NCBI GenBank assembly: GCA_018398575.1
Contig: JAGTXZ010000024.1
Coordinates: 930,001 to 994,000, forward strand
Source: Ampelomyces quisqualis
Taxonomy: Eukaryota > Ascomycota > Dothideomycetes > Pleosporales > Phaeosphaeriaceae
Direction: 5' to 3'
DNA length: 64,000 nucleotides
Part shown: positions 53,546 through 64,000 of the stretch, piece by piece
Numbering within the stretch: position 1 is the stretch's first letter
Layout: every line of letters starts with the position of its first letter
The notes under the pieces: generated by a model
What the model was told of the DNA's origin: nothing
Database searches by the model: none
The model's input: only the letters and a program-made list of their open reading frames with translations
Translations under genes and position numbers: made by a program

Positions 53546-53766
53546 CCGATCGTTGTGCTTTCGTGAATCCCACAGGGTCTGACCGTGTCGCACCACAAGA
53601 CCTCTTGCAGACGAAGCTAAAGACCTTCGTTGGCTGCTTGGTCAAATGACCTGACCTGGGACCGAGTAAACCATTTACTTGGTGCGAAGAAATCAAGGCG
53701 TGAAGAGATGGTTGAGGAGATCACTAAGCAAAGTACATATAACAGCTTAACCACCTTACCCTCCAC

Positions 53767-53884
53767 ATACGACCATAGGACGTTGAAAACAAGGCTTCCC
53801 GTTCGCTCAGCCCTATTTAAGCAACGTACCGGCGGACTAGTAGTTAGGTGGGTGACCACTAGCGAATCCCCGCTGTTGTATGTT
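53767..53884 (+). rRNA. 5S ribosomal RNA, dispersed single copy
   Basis: Begins ACATACGACCATAGG and ends GTTGTATGT, so helix I (ACATAC with GTATGT) closes. Helix II pairs ACGTTG with CAACGT. The fungal 5S words CTTCCCGTTCGCTCAG, TTAAGC, GACTAGTAGTT, GGTGACCAC and AGCGAATCCC are in order. T4 and T6 runs follow as Pol III terminators. Single dispersed 5S genes are normal for filamentous ascomycetes. The intact helices suggest a functional variant rather than a pseudogene. End positions are good to 1-3 bases. Confidence 0.92.
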
Positions 53885-55354
53885 TTACCTTTTTTGTTCT
53901 CCATGAGTCGTTGTGTTCGTCTGTACGGAGTGATACGGCTTAGTTAGATACCACAAGCGCACTTGGCGGCGAAATTTCATTCAGCGGAAAGCTCTTCACA
54001 TCTTAAGACCAAGCTTTGCTGTTCCCCGTGTGGAACTTGCTACGATGGCCATATCTTCCATATAGAGTGAGACCTCTGATGTCTTTGCGCTCTATGAAAG
54101 AATTCGCAACAGTTTGTTAGTAAATTCACAGCGTCATGCAGAGTTGGACTGAAAAATAGACATAGCTTAGCCTTCCTTGGTTTCAGCTTCGATCTGCAAA
54201 CCGTCTTCTGGTGCTGCAACACTTTCCATGCGGCTTTTGTGTCATCTGGTCGCGTACTAACTAGCCAGTGGACTCTTGATACATATATCATACTAAAGAC
54301 ATACTTCTTTTGTGTGTGAAGTTTTTCCATCGCTATTGGTTATTGCCATAGTCGAAATCTACAATTGGCTCAATTTACCTTGGCGCGCTACGTTACAATT
54401 AATGGTTATGAATCGAGTGTTCTCAGTAAACTAGTGGTGCCCAAGCTATGTAAATGTCTCACTCTGTTTTTACTTAAAGACTCGATGTTAACTGTAGAAA
54501 ACCTGACTATTTACTCGCGATGTTCTTGATGTGGGGCCAGGTAGTTCCTTGCTGCAAGGGATATGTAAAAGTTTAAAATATAAGGCTTGAATTTCTGAAA
54601 CGCAATTGCTGTGTTCTTTGAGTCCTTCTTTGATGTGCCGGAGCGAGCAAGGACAAGATCTTGTAACATGGTGCATCTGTGATCTTGCTCAAGCCTCAAG
54701 GTTGCACTAACAAGGCGCTAGTGACAAGTTCCGCATCCCCTATCCGTACAAGCGAAACGCGTGTCCGCCATGACATCGACATCAAATATTGCTTCAGCCC
54801 TACACGAATTCATCTGGTTAGCATCACTCCTTCATCCTGTAAGTCACTGTAGCCTTATAAGAGCCATTCCTGAAAGAGTTGGCTCATTGACCGTCGCTGA
54901 GCCTGCCAAGGAATGTTGGAATAGCTGCATCCACGGACACATCGTTAGGAGTCTTACACAGCCGTGTATAGCTAGTCTTGCGTAATTGCAGATTATCCAG
55001 GACTACAGGAATTGAGAAAGAGTTGACAAGAAGAAGTCTCAAGGAGACGGGCGCGATACGGATTGTTAAGCATCTAGAAGGCACGCTGAAACCCACGAAG
55101 CCACCACAACCACGCGCAAGGAGAGAAACCGCATCTGATCTGCAAAAACGACGCAGACATCTTCACATTCATCACGCAAAATCACACCACGCATCACATC
55201 AAGCTCCGCGTCGCTATCAAAATTTTCGCCGTCGCTACATCAGCATCTACAATCGTTCGCTCAACACCAACATCATCATCATCATCATTTCCATCATCAT
55301 CACTACCTAGGACTTTTCTCGAAAAACACCGCCACAAAATTCCAGAGCACAACA
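53885..55354. other. 1.5-kb AT-richer spacer after 5S rRNA
   Basis: Visibly richer in A/T than the rest. Only short, stop-closed frames. The last 300 bp are the 5' leader and promoter of the small membrane-protein gene. No gene was recognised. Confidence 0.5.
55271..55303. repeat. CAT trinucleotide microsatellite
   Basis: Six CAT units (55271-55288) followed after a short break by three more. It lies 50 to 85 bp upstream of the ATG at 55355. Confidence 0.85.
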
Positions 55355-55792
55355 ATGCCTTCCAAACCCTCCCTAACACAATCCACCCCTTTTTCCATCC
55401 CTCGCATCCTCACCCTTCCCCTCAAACTCCTCGCTCTCACAGCAGCAATGTATTTCCTCCCCACGGCCATGCACACCATCACCATCTCTCTCTCCAATCT
55501 ATACGACTTGCTCGGCCGCCGCGCACGCTCGCCCTACACCCCAGACGCTCCGTTGGCGAGTGTGATCGGCGCGGGCGTGATGTTGCTTGCGTGGCATGTG
55601 TGGTTGGGGCGATTGAGTTATGTGGGGATCATGGAGGGGACGAAGAGGCACGGGGGGGTGAGTTGGGGGCGGTTATTGGGGAAGATAGTGCTACCTGGAG
55701 TGTTACTTGTTATGGGGGTGGTGTTTGCGGCTGGGGTGGGGAGGAAAATTCGTGGGGAGGGCGTGGTGTTTGTCAAGGGGAATACTTTTTGA
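55355..55792 (+). CDS. Small predicted membrane protein, 145 aa, unknown function
   Basis: Single exon from the ATG at 55355. Three hydrophobic segments are visible: LPLKLLALTAAMYFLPTAM, ASVIGAGVMLLAWHVWLG and IVLPGVLLVMGVVFAAGVG, joined by short polar loops. The N-terminus is Ser/Thr/Pro-rich. The distribution of hydrophobic and Gly residues fits a small multi-pass protein of an organelle or the ER. I do not recognise the family. Codon usage shifts from C-ending in the first half to G/T-rich in the second, which is odd but also seen in other genes of the window. Confidence 0.6.
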   Translation: MPSKPSLTQSTPFSIPRILTLPLKLLALTAAMYFLPTAMHTITISLSNLYDLLGRRARSPYTPDAPLASVIGAGVMLLAWHVWLGRLSYVGIMEGTKRHGGVSWGRLLGKIVLPGVLLVMGVVFAAGVGRKIRGEGVVFVKGNTF

Positions 55793-57209
55793 CAAAAGGG
55801 TGAGAATATGATTGGGAATGGGTACTGTTGTTTAGAAGGTTTGTCAGACTGCACATGTTTGTGTGCGAGGGATCAAATTAAACATTTTTCATTCTGTGAA
55901 TAGCTTATCCGCATTGTATGCGCGGGTGCACTGCACATGGTTACTGTACAACGAATTTGCCATCCCTACTAGCCCCAATCCGCACCCCAGAATTAATCCA
56001 CCGGAATCCCCGAGCTCCAGTCCAAGTCTCCCAGATCGCCGCACGCACTTGGACCGTGCGCCCGTACGACTGCTTTCAGCCGCGTCGCGAACTACTTACG
56101 TCAGCCCAGCATTGCCGGACTGAGTGGGCGCAAGAATCAATCGGACCAATTCGACAAACTTACTGCACATATCAGCGTTGGTGCCGATTCCCGCAGTGGT
56201 GCCATGGAGCATGTGTGTGTGGGAAGCAATTCACCAACAATGCGTGAATGCTTCGTGTGTTACATACATGGGAAGAGCCAAGTCAAGATGTATTCTCGGT
56301 AGGAATGTTCCCTGTGCAACTTGTCGCTGCTAAAATGCTCCTTCAGACCTGTTCGCTTTCATACTTTTTTGGGAGGGGTGCGGGGTGTGAGCGCTGTTTG
56401 ATCGATAGAAACATGTTCCATGGTGCCGGGTCAATATCGCGACATGGCGAACGTTGCAAAAGAGATCAATAATGTGTGCCATCTTTCTGCGCAGTGCGAT
56501 GCGCTTCGTGCGCCGCGGAGAGATTGACAGGAACTTGGAGACCCTGAAATTTGCCATGTGAGACGTACCCACTTGCACTGTACGGAGTAATCGCGGTAAA
56601 TGTTCGCTCTGTCAAGTAAACCGGGGCACGCTGTGACAACTCGTCAAACCCCAATTTTTGCAGAATCAGAAGGAGATTTGTGGTCCATGGTCGAGAATTG
56701 TAGGTGTGCTGTACCCGTCTTGCTTAGGCCAGGGTGCTTTGGAGCTGCATGGGCGCAGATTGACGGCGTAGAGCCAGAGACTAGTATTTCTCGTAGCGAA
56801 ATCAATCCCGGAAGATGGCGTTGGGCTGACGTGCCCCGGGGATTGTGGTGAGGCACGGTCGGGCAGAGATAAGACCGCGCGCCACTGCACGGGATTGGGC
56901 GTCCGGCACTGAGTTTCGGTGCCGGTGAGCCGCCTCAACAAGTGTGAAATCGGTTCTGAGTCGCTCAGGATATTTCGCGATTTCATGCGGTCGCTTTGGA
57001 TTTGTTTGTCGCCTGGGAAGATAATCATAGCATAGATGTTCGACATCTGAAAGCTCACGGATGATATTCAAAACTTGACAGACGTGACTTGGAACTGCTT
57101 GTTGAAGAAACGGGTATTGAATTCAGGGACTGCTATTGAAAGCGAACCCAATGGTATTTTAGTTTAATCAAACCATTATGCACTGTAGTACAACTGATCT
57201 GCGGGGCAT
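55793..57209. other. 1.4-kb spacer, one TACGGAGTA motif
   Basis: Convergent 3' flanks. The motif copy at 56581-56589 is the only one of the seven not directly upstream of a called start codon. No gene was recognised. Confidence 0.5.
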
Positions 57210-58986
57210 TTAAACTATACGCTTGTCGACTGGGACATTGCGCTTCAGTCCAATCAATTGGAGCATCTCGGTCTGTTAAACGTTAGCAGAAAGTCTTCTC
57301 AATTGAGGAGTTAGGAATACGAACCCAGAACCCGATTGGAGGACTTAAAAACGAAGCCTCGTAGGCATCAATCAGGGGAGCATCCCAGACTAGGTCGACC
57401 TCGTGGGCGGACTTGAACTTGGTCTTCTTGAACAGCTTCCAGAAGGTGAAGGTGATGGGAGCTAGAATAAGCATCGTGTAGTAGGTGAAGAAGGATTCGA
57501 GAGTGAAGTTCCCTGGCTTGAAAGTCGAGTAACCGTAGACAAAAACAACTGTGATTTCGAAGATCAAAGCGATCCAGGTACCGTAGGGCTGGAAGTAACC
57601 AGTGTAGGGCAGTGTCTTGCGGTCAAGACCTTGAGCTTTGCAGGCCTTGTAGAAGCAAAGGTAGGTAATGCACATGACGATGTAGTTGATGACACCTCCA
57701 GCGGTGATAATGTTGGTAAGCCAGGTCAAGACCTTAGCAGCATTGTCCGACAGTTGCAAGAAAGACAGGAAGGGGAAGATCATGACAACGGCGAAGCAGT
57801 AGATCGGGACACCGTTCTTGGTGCACTTGCGCAAGATCTTTGGCGCACGGCCCTCGATGGCAAGGGAGTACAAGCTTCGGGTAGCACAATACGTGTATGT
57901 ATTACCGGCCGAGAAGATACTGGTGATGAGGAGAGCGTTGACAAGATCGGGAAGACCTTTGATCGAGAGGTTCTTCATGGCAATGACGTAGGGCGATGCA
58001 GCAGCAGAGCTCTCGCCAGCCTTGAGCACCTGGACGAGCTCGGGGTCGTTGTATGCCAACACAGTGCCAACGCAGAAAGCACCGAGGATGAAGAAGGCAC
58101 CGAAACGGAAGTAGACAGTCTTGAACGCGTTCTTGATGTACACGCGAGGGCGCTTGGCCTCACCAGATACCATGGAGATGTACTCGGGGCCAACAACGCA
58201 GAAGGAGGCTGCCCAGAGAGCGCCGAGGAAGCCCTCGAAGCGTCCAAGATCTCCATTGCCGCTCGAGTTGAAGGGGCCAGGAGTTTTCCAGTGACGGAAA
58301 CCATAAACATCCTTCTGAGGGTTACCACCGACCATGGAGATGAAGGTGAAGCAGTAGAGAATGAGAATCAGGAGGACTTTGCCTCCTGACAGCCAGAACT
58401 CGGCCTCCCCGTAAGCCTTGACGGCGAGGACATTACATGCACTAATTTTGTTAGACAGGAGCCGACTGTGTACAACAGCTTGACAAGATGAGTCTTACGC
58501 GTAGAGGACGATGACGGCAGCACAAACAGCGGCTACTGGGATATCGTCTCTCCAAAATTTGAGGACCAGGTTCAAAGCCGTGATTTCGAAGGGGATCAGC
58601 AGCGCCTCGTAGAGGAAGAAATTCCAGCCAGCCATGAAGCCGAAGGCGTCGTCAACCCAATGGCCTGCCATTCGAATAAAGCCTCCAGATACGGGCATGA
58701 AGCTGGCCATCTCAGCCATGGCATTGTTCACAAGGGCGATGATGCAGCAGTAGCCAGAGTACGCAATGAGCATACCTAGAGGACCGGCGCTATTGAGGGC
58801 ACCACCGATACTCACGAACAGCGCTGTGCCGATGGACCCACCAATGGCGATGAGCTGAATTTGACGGTTGCCGAGATGACGCTGGAGGTCGTCGGAGTTG
58901 TCGGTCATGGTGCCATGCTGAACATCGTGCTCGCCGTATTGTGTCTCCCGGACGAACTCGCCCGAGTACTTCTTCTCTTCAGACAT
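57210..58986 (-). CDS. Amino-acid permease, YAT family, 555 aa, three exons
   Basis: Fungal amino-acid:proton symporter of the plasma membrane (APC superfamily, YAT family). Exons are 58986-58499, 58441-57325 and 57272-57210 (phases 2 and 0); the last adds 20 residues (TEMLQLIGLKRNVPVDKRIV). Motifs: DDLQRHLGNRQIQLIAIGGSIGTALFVSIG in helix 1 with the substrate-binding GSIGT loop, MAEMASFMPVSGGFIRMAGHWVDDAFGFMAGWNFF, EYISMVSGEAKRPRVYIKNAF, and SAGNTYTYCATRSLYSLA. About 12 helices. The N-terminal tail carries Lys residues, the usual target of ubiquitin-mediated turnover in this family. Substrate is unresolved: the sequence looks closest to general or dicarboxylic-type permeases by eye. It shares a promoter region with the DUG3-like gene. 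Confidence 0.93.
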
Positions 58987-60039
58987 GGGTGCACAGGGTT
59001 TTGTCGCTCAGGCAGCCAGGTATTGTCACAGTGGCAGTTGGGTGTGTCGCGTGAGGTTGAGTCGCGTAAGGTAGTGTTGCTTGGGATTCGAGGGTGTTGC
59101 ACAGGTACCGACTGTTAGTTGCGTGAGGGAGGAGGGTGAAGTGAGGCGGCAAGATATCGTCACACTGGGCGCAGTGGACGTGAAAATGGGAGAGCTGTGA
59201 TGGATTGAGAACGGCCCTTGTCAGGCGGGACTGCTGGGGTGAAAGGCACAGACTTTATACGACAGGCGGCGCGGGACTTGCCCAAAGCCCTGCTGGCTAC
59301 GGGCGGTGGTGAGCGTGCATGGTTGCGACTAGGCGTTCAAGGCGGCTGGGCAGCCCGGACTTGGCTAACGGCTTGAAGCTAGCAAGATAATCCACAGCTC
59401 TGGGCAATGGATCGTCGGCAGACGCGCACAGAGTTGTCAACCCACCCACGCCACCACCCAAGTAAGGCAAGGTACGTACCTCGAGCCGGGCACCAGGCGT
59501 GGGTCCAGAATCCAGATGTCCTCGTCCTCGTCCTCTCCCTTATTCGCAGAGCTTGCTGCTATGGCCACGAGCCTTTGCGCTACGCTTGAAGCGGAGGCGA
59601 GCCATTTGTCACGTTACCACGTGCCTATCTTGCCCATGTGGAGTTTCGAGCGACGCCCTGCCTGTGGCTGCGGCGCAATGCGACAGGACAAGTGTTGTTC
59701 GAATGACGGCATCGCCGGATTACGCACGTGCTGGGGTGTCACGTGTGTCACGTGTGCATGTCACAATGTGTCTGCAGTCTGGACCTGTGCTTAGTTGCGA
59801 AGCACTAGTACTACTTACGGTATAGCCGGTACCCCGCCGACCCGCACGTGGCACTTGCGCCTCACTTGTGCACATGCGCCGCCTTGCCCATTTCAAGTGC
59901 GCATTATAGTAAATTCACGACTGTCTTCAACATCACATGTTTGACAGTCCATGTACCACAGCCTGTTCCATGTCCAAGTGCCATCACCAAAGGCCTGAGC
60001 CACCATCTCTATCTGGGCTTCACGGTTTTCACCAGCCAA
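58987..60039. promoter_or_regulatory. Divergent promoter with five CACGTG E-boxes
   Basis: CACGTG at 59618, 59725, 59740, 59749 and 59845, all within 235 bp; the 59740 and 59749 copies form a 9-bp-spaced TCACGTG pair. CACGTG is the core bound by bHLH factors such as Cbf1 or Pho4. The cluster lies 190-420 bp upstream of the DUG3-like gene and 630-860 bp from the permease start. A 1-kb spacer without genes otherwise. Confidence 0.55.
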
Positions 60040-61255
60040 ATGTGTCGTTGGTTTGCCTATGTATCAGCTAAGGAGCCATGTCTGCTATCCGACGTTCTGA
60101 TCACTCCTGCAAATAGTATCAGCAAACAATGCTCCGAGCATTACCTCCCCAAGCTTCTACCTCACGATAAGGACAAAGACCTCGATCACAGCTCAGATGA
60201 GCTCATCCGTATGCGCAACTCCTTGCTAAACATGGACGGCTTGGGAATTGCTTGTACGTCAAATGCCCATGCTCAATCCTGCTGCTTTGCCCTCCAAAAG
60301 ATGCCTTTGTTCTTGCACTGACGCAGAGTCAAGTCATCACAAAGCTCTTGATGTTCTCGTTGTTGTCTTTCGAATGACCATATCTTTCCAATCAAAGCTC
60401 ATGACTTCCCTAGGGTACACTCAAGCAAACTCTTCCTACATCAAACACATCAGCGGGCCTCGCCCAGCCCTCTACAAATCTCAGAGCCCCCCTATCAACG
60501 ACTTCAACTTCAAATCCTTGTGCGACAATACCGAAACACATTGTGTCTTCGCACACATCCGCGCCAGCAGCGGTACCGCAGTCACGCAGGTGAACAACCA
60601 CCCATTCGTCTTCGGCCGACACATATTCATGCACAATGGCAACATTTCAAACTTCTCCTCCATCCGTCGAGACCTGACCTACCTGTTATCCTTCGACGCA
60701 TACTGCAATGTCTTGGGATCCACAGATTCCGAACACGCTGCAGCATTGTACATGACAAATCTGACCACGCACGGCGACAACTCCACTTGGGAATCAACCT
60801 ATTCTCTAGAGCAAATGTTCGCCGCTCTTCGCAAAACAATCCTACAAATCCTCACGTTGCAGAAACACACCCTGCGCGGTGCAAACACGCCCAACTCGCT
60901 GAACTTCTGCACCACAGATGGCACTCGCCTACTGGCGCTTCGTTTTCGAAACCATGCGACGCAGCAGCCCCCGAGTCTGTACTGGTCCAAAACTGCCGGC
61001 CGCACGCTCAATCACAAATACCCCGGCCATCCGGATAGCGCCGACATGGTGAATGAGAATGCGATACTGAGTGAGACGGCGTGTATGGGCAAACACACGA
61101 TTGTGGCGTCGGAGCCGACGACGTACGATGAGCAGGAGTGGAATCTGATTGAGAAGAATTGTGCGCTGATGGTGGATGAGGAGGGAAGGGAGAGGGAGGT
61201 GGAGATTATATATGATGGGGGGTTGAATGCGAGGGATCCGAGGTTCGATCATTGA
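60040..61255 (+). CDS. DUG3: Class II glutamine amidotransferase, DUG3-like, 351 aa, two exons
   Basis: Dug3 is the glutamine-amidotransferase-type subunit of the fungal Dug2-Dug3 complex that removes glutamate from glutathione, so glutathione can be used as a sulfur and nitrogen source. Exons are 60040-60253 and 60412-61255 minus the first two acceptor bases (coding resumes at 60414), phase 1. The protein starts MCRWFAYVSAKEPCLLSDVL; Cys2 becomes the N-terminal nucleophile after Met removal, which fixes the start. Further family marks are NMDGLGIAWYT across the junction, HCVFAHIRASSGTAVTQVNNHPF, RHIFMHNGNISNF and LGSTDSEHAAALY. The intron is 160 nt, longer than most here. CACGTG boxes upstream would fit sulfur control by a Cbf1-like factor (inference). 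Confidence 0.9.
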
Positions 61256-62250
61256 TGGCGAGAATGTAGTTGAGCCCAAAACTTTGCTAATGTCGTCCGT
61301 ATTGCACCTGTTCCAGTGATGTGATGCAAAGGTTCGATAAAGGCATCGATTTAGGGTCATGGCTTCGAGTGTGTGACACACAGTACACTCTTTTTCTCTC
61401 TTCTCTGCGCGAAATCGTCTTCTCTGTTCTTTGTGGGTGGTGGAGTTTCTTCTCTCGAGAGGGCTGTTCTGCACGAATTGGTGACTGGGGTCGTGTCAAC
61501 GCCCACAGCATAACGCCCGGTGTGTTATCTTGATTCGCATCTCAGACGTATGGAGTCACGGAAGTGTTAGCTTGCTAGCATGTGGAATCTTGTTAGCGAA
61601 TATCTGCGAGCATATGAGCTGCAAAAGTTAAGAGAGGAGGAATTGTTGGCGAATGACTGGTTAGTCCGAATTCTAAGCAACTAATTAGACTATAACACGC
61701 AAAGGCGTGTCTGGAATCTGTGGAGAACGCAGCAGTAAAGATGATGGGGAGCTGAGTCTGTGAGCCTGCCGATCCGCGCAGCACCTGCGGTCGTCCATAA
61801 TTCGAAAACTTGAATATCACAAAGCTGGACATCAAAGCGGTCCCAACAACTGAAAACTCTCTTTCTAGCTGCTTTTTATCATCAACCCTCGGTCCAGAGC
61901 CCGCTTCCACTTACTTCAAATCTCCCAGGACCAACAACTCACCCGCTCGACTGGTAAGGGTTGGGTACACGGACTCCTCGATGTCAACCACCACCGTGAG
62001 AAGGAGATGATGAGGATTGAAAACAGCTGAACCTAGCCACGAGGGACGAGATTCGTGCTATTTTATCGTTAATGGTCTGCAGAGAGAGTCACTGCTTCAC
62101 AGACAAGAGCTACAAGAGCACACAAAATTGAGAATCAGCCCTTCACATTGCTATGTGTTTCTTGCTTTCTATTCTTACACCCCATCCAGCACCTCGTTCA
62201 CCAATTATATCCTCTACTCACACTGCTCGCACTCTCCTCGTAGACCACAC
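61256..62250. other. Convergent spacer
   Basis: 995 bp between two stop codons. Short frames on both strands have no protein-like composition. No RNA gene was seen. Confidence 0.5.
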
Positions 62251-63547
62251 TCAACGACCAACTCCACTCCTATCCAATATTCTCACACCTTCAATCGTAA
62301 CCCCACTTCCCTTCCTCTCCGGCACGCTCAACCCCATCTTCTCCTTCTCTCCAAATCGACTCTTCACCTCCCTCTCCCTCACCGACTCCTCAAGATACTT
62401 GTGTCGTTCGTCCCTCGCCTTCTTCTGTAATTCACCAAATGGATCAAATCGCTCGCTTTCTGGGTTGCTGAACGGATTCTTGACCCAGCTTCCGCGATCG
62501 GTCAACGTAGTTGAGCGTGGCCGGCCTGCAAGTACGTCGTATGCTTTGTTCAGAGGTGGGTCCGCAAAGGGATTGGGTGTGGGATGTGAAAGGGCGATGG
62601 GAAATGTGGACTTGTCACGATCCGTGCTCACGGTTTCTGGGCGGACATAGGGGCCTGCGCCGAAGAGGGATTCGCTGCGCTCGCTGGAACGTGTTAGGTG
62701 CGATCCGCTGACACCACCTAGGTCGGCAAAGGCTGGCGATGCAGATGGTACGTGTGCAGTTTCGGGGACGTGTAGTGAGCCTGTGTTGTCTGGGTTGAAG
62801 GTATCGTCTGCGAGACGTTGGTTCTGTTTATTGTTGAGGCGCTTTCGACGCTTGATGTATATTACCGCTGCGATGAAGACGGCCATGGCACCTGGAAAGT
62901 ATTTAGATGAAACTGTTGTAATGGTAGTGAATACGAGACAAACTTAAAATACTCAGTGTGATAGCAGCTGCGGCACCGCCCTTCGAAATCATTGTCTTTT
63001 CTTCTTGAGGTGAAGATCTCTGCGGGCCATTATCTTGTCCAGTGATCTCTGACTGCGCAGGCCCTGCGGCCGGGCCATCTGATACTGTTGCTTCAGGATT
63101 CGCGGTCGGGTTCATGGTAGTGGAACGTGTAGCAAGAGTCGATGATCCAGTGACCTGAGGTGCCCCTGCGAAGTTCTCCGGAAATGAGAAGCTGATTGTG
63201 AAAGCAGGCCCAGCTGATGTCCAAGAAGCTTCAGACTGCACTGCTGAAGCTACGCTTGGGATGCTGCTGGCGTTGTTCCCACCAGACTGACCGGGAAGGA
63301 ACGCTTGTTCTTCGTCGTCATCTGACTCTGAGTCCTCGCTTTCGGACGATCCTCCAAGCGTTGAAGGACTACTGAACGGCGAGTCTGGACTCTCTGGACC
63401 CTCATCTCCTTCTTCTTCAGGCTCCTCCACCTCTGGCGCTTCGGATGCCGCTGGTGCTGGAGCACTGCTCGCAATTGTGGCTTGTCGACGCACGCGCCTT
63501 GGAACAATCTTGACTGGCGATGGTCGCCGAAGCTGGTAACGAGCCAT
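62251..63547 (-). CDS. Single-pass membrane protein with disordered flanks, 411 aa, two exons
   Basis: Exons are 63547-62953 and 62891-62251, phase 1. The N-terminal 190 residues start with a basic patch (SPVKIVPRRVRRQA) and continue as an acidic Ser/Pro-rich disordered region (EEPEEEGDEGPE, SESEDSESDDDEE). One transmembrane helix spans the exon junction (GGAAAAITLSAMAVFIAAVIYIKRRKR), followed by a stop-transfer basic cluster. The cytoplasmic tail has NPFADPP and NPFSNPE motifs; NPF motifs bind EH-domain endocytic proteins. The layout (Ser/Thr-rich outside, one helix, cytoplasmic tail with NPF) recalls fungal cell-wall stress sensors or Mid2-like proteins. There is no clear signal peptide, so topology is uncertain. 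Family not recognised. Confidence 0.7.
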
Positions 63548-64000
63548 GCTGTATGTTTGTTTTGTTTATTATTATAAAATCAGCAGACCAGAATGCTCAA
63601 TCCAAGAGTCGAATGAGAGGTCGTCAGGACTAGAGTACCAAAGAGTGGAATCAGTGGATCTGGTCAACTGAGTAAAGAAAAGATGATCTGACTATCCGAT
63701 AGAAAGAGTGACCAAGAATCGAAAAGAAGGGGAGCAGAGGAGTCTGGAAATGATATTGCTTTGACCGCATGCACGTCTCGGGGTTCGCTGCCTGGGGCAC
63801 CCTTCTCTAGCACGCATTGTCTCCGGATGATGGAAAAGTGGGTCTTGATACATTAAGCTCCGGGTACCTGGCCTTCTGATGGCTGTCATGTTGCAACAGA
63901 GATGCTCTCTATTGAGACGAGATCTACATCCTCAGCTCTGAGGTTCAAAAAATGCCAAGCCGAGCAATTTGGGATCCGACAATTGTTTAGGCAGTTGCAG
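63548..64000. other. Right-edge spacer
   Basis: 5' region of the membrane-protein gene. No gene was recognised to the window end. Confidence 0.5.

Overview
This is a stretch of nuclear DNA from a filamentous ascomycete (Pezizomycotina), probably a Dothideomycete. The evidence is the many short introns (about 45-120 nt) with GTANGT donors, CTAAC/CTGAC branch sites and YAG acceptors, plus a Zn2Cys6 regulator, a fungal-rhodopsin-type membrane protein, YAT- and ACT-type permeases, a lone dispersed 5S rRNA gene and long gene-poor spacers. The class-level assignment is inference. No transposon, CRISPR array or virus-like gene was recognised.

Layout, left to right. 0.5-7.5 kb: an unknown 574-aa protein, a ketopantoate reductase-like enzyme and a Yip1-domain Golgi protein. 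7.9-13 kb: glycogen phosphorylase (9 exons) and a cyclin-like protein. 13.4-14 kb: a small uncharacterised gene recovered from splice signals. 15-25 kb: a run of minus-strand cell-architecture genes: a Pom33/TMEM33 protein, a septin, exocyst subunit Exo70 and a large SLIP-GC/dynamin-like GTPase. The GTPase shares a 558-bp divergent promoter with a cytosolic-PLA2-like lipase (25.6-28 kb). 28-33 kb: an AT-hook-like protein, a STYX-like pseudophosphatase and two tail-to-tail GNAT acetyltransferases. 33.5-36.5 kb: a tRNA-Pro gene, a 25-bp tandem repeat and a Zn2Cys6 factor. 37-49 kb: an amino-acid/choline-type permease, a rhodopsin-like 7TM protein, an LSH/HELLS-type SNF2 remodeller and a TTC27/Emw1-like TPR protein. 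49-55.8 kb: a Gln/Tyr/Gly-rich glycine-zipper protein, a small secreted cysteine protein, a RING-YEATS protein, 5S rRNA and a small membrane protein. 57-63.5 kb: an amino-acid permease, a DUG3-like glutamine amidotransferase with CACGTG boxes in the shared promoter, and a single-pass membrane protein.

The main discovery candidate is the tRNA-Pro(AGG) gene at 33545-33738. It becomes a perfect 72-nt cloverleaf only after three introns are removed. One is an ordinary 17-nt tRNA intron after position 37. The other two (52 and 53 nt) carry complete spliceosomal signals: GTAAGT/GTAAGA donors, CTAAC branch sites exactly 11 nt from the acceptor, and CAG acceptors. They interrupt the D-stem and the D-arm/anticodon-arm junction and leave a 14-nt micro-exon. 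The first one also splits the Pol III A box. As far as I know, spliceosomal introns inside a nuclear tRNA gene are not an established phenomenon. The gene may need Pol II transcription or spliceosomal processing followed by tRNA endonuclease splicing, or it may be a decaying copy.

Other points of interest are a 9-bp motif (TACGGAGTA) seen seven times, six of them in the 350 bp upstream of start codons; a RING domain fused to a YEATS domain; tandem AGAG acceptors where only the second AG keeps frame; a GC-AG intron; and a candidate effector-like secreted protein. Exon borders were read by eye and checked by reading-frame arithmetic. They have not been tested against transcripts.
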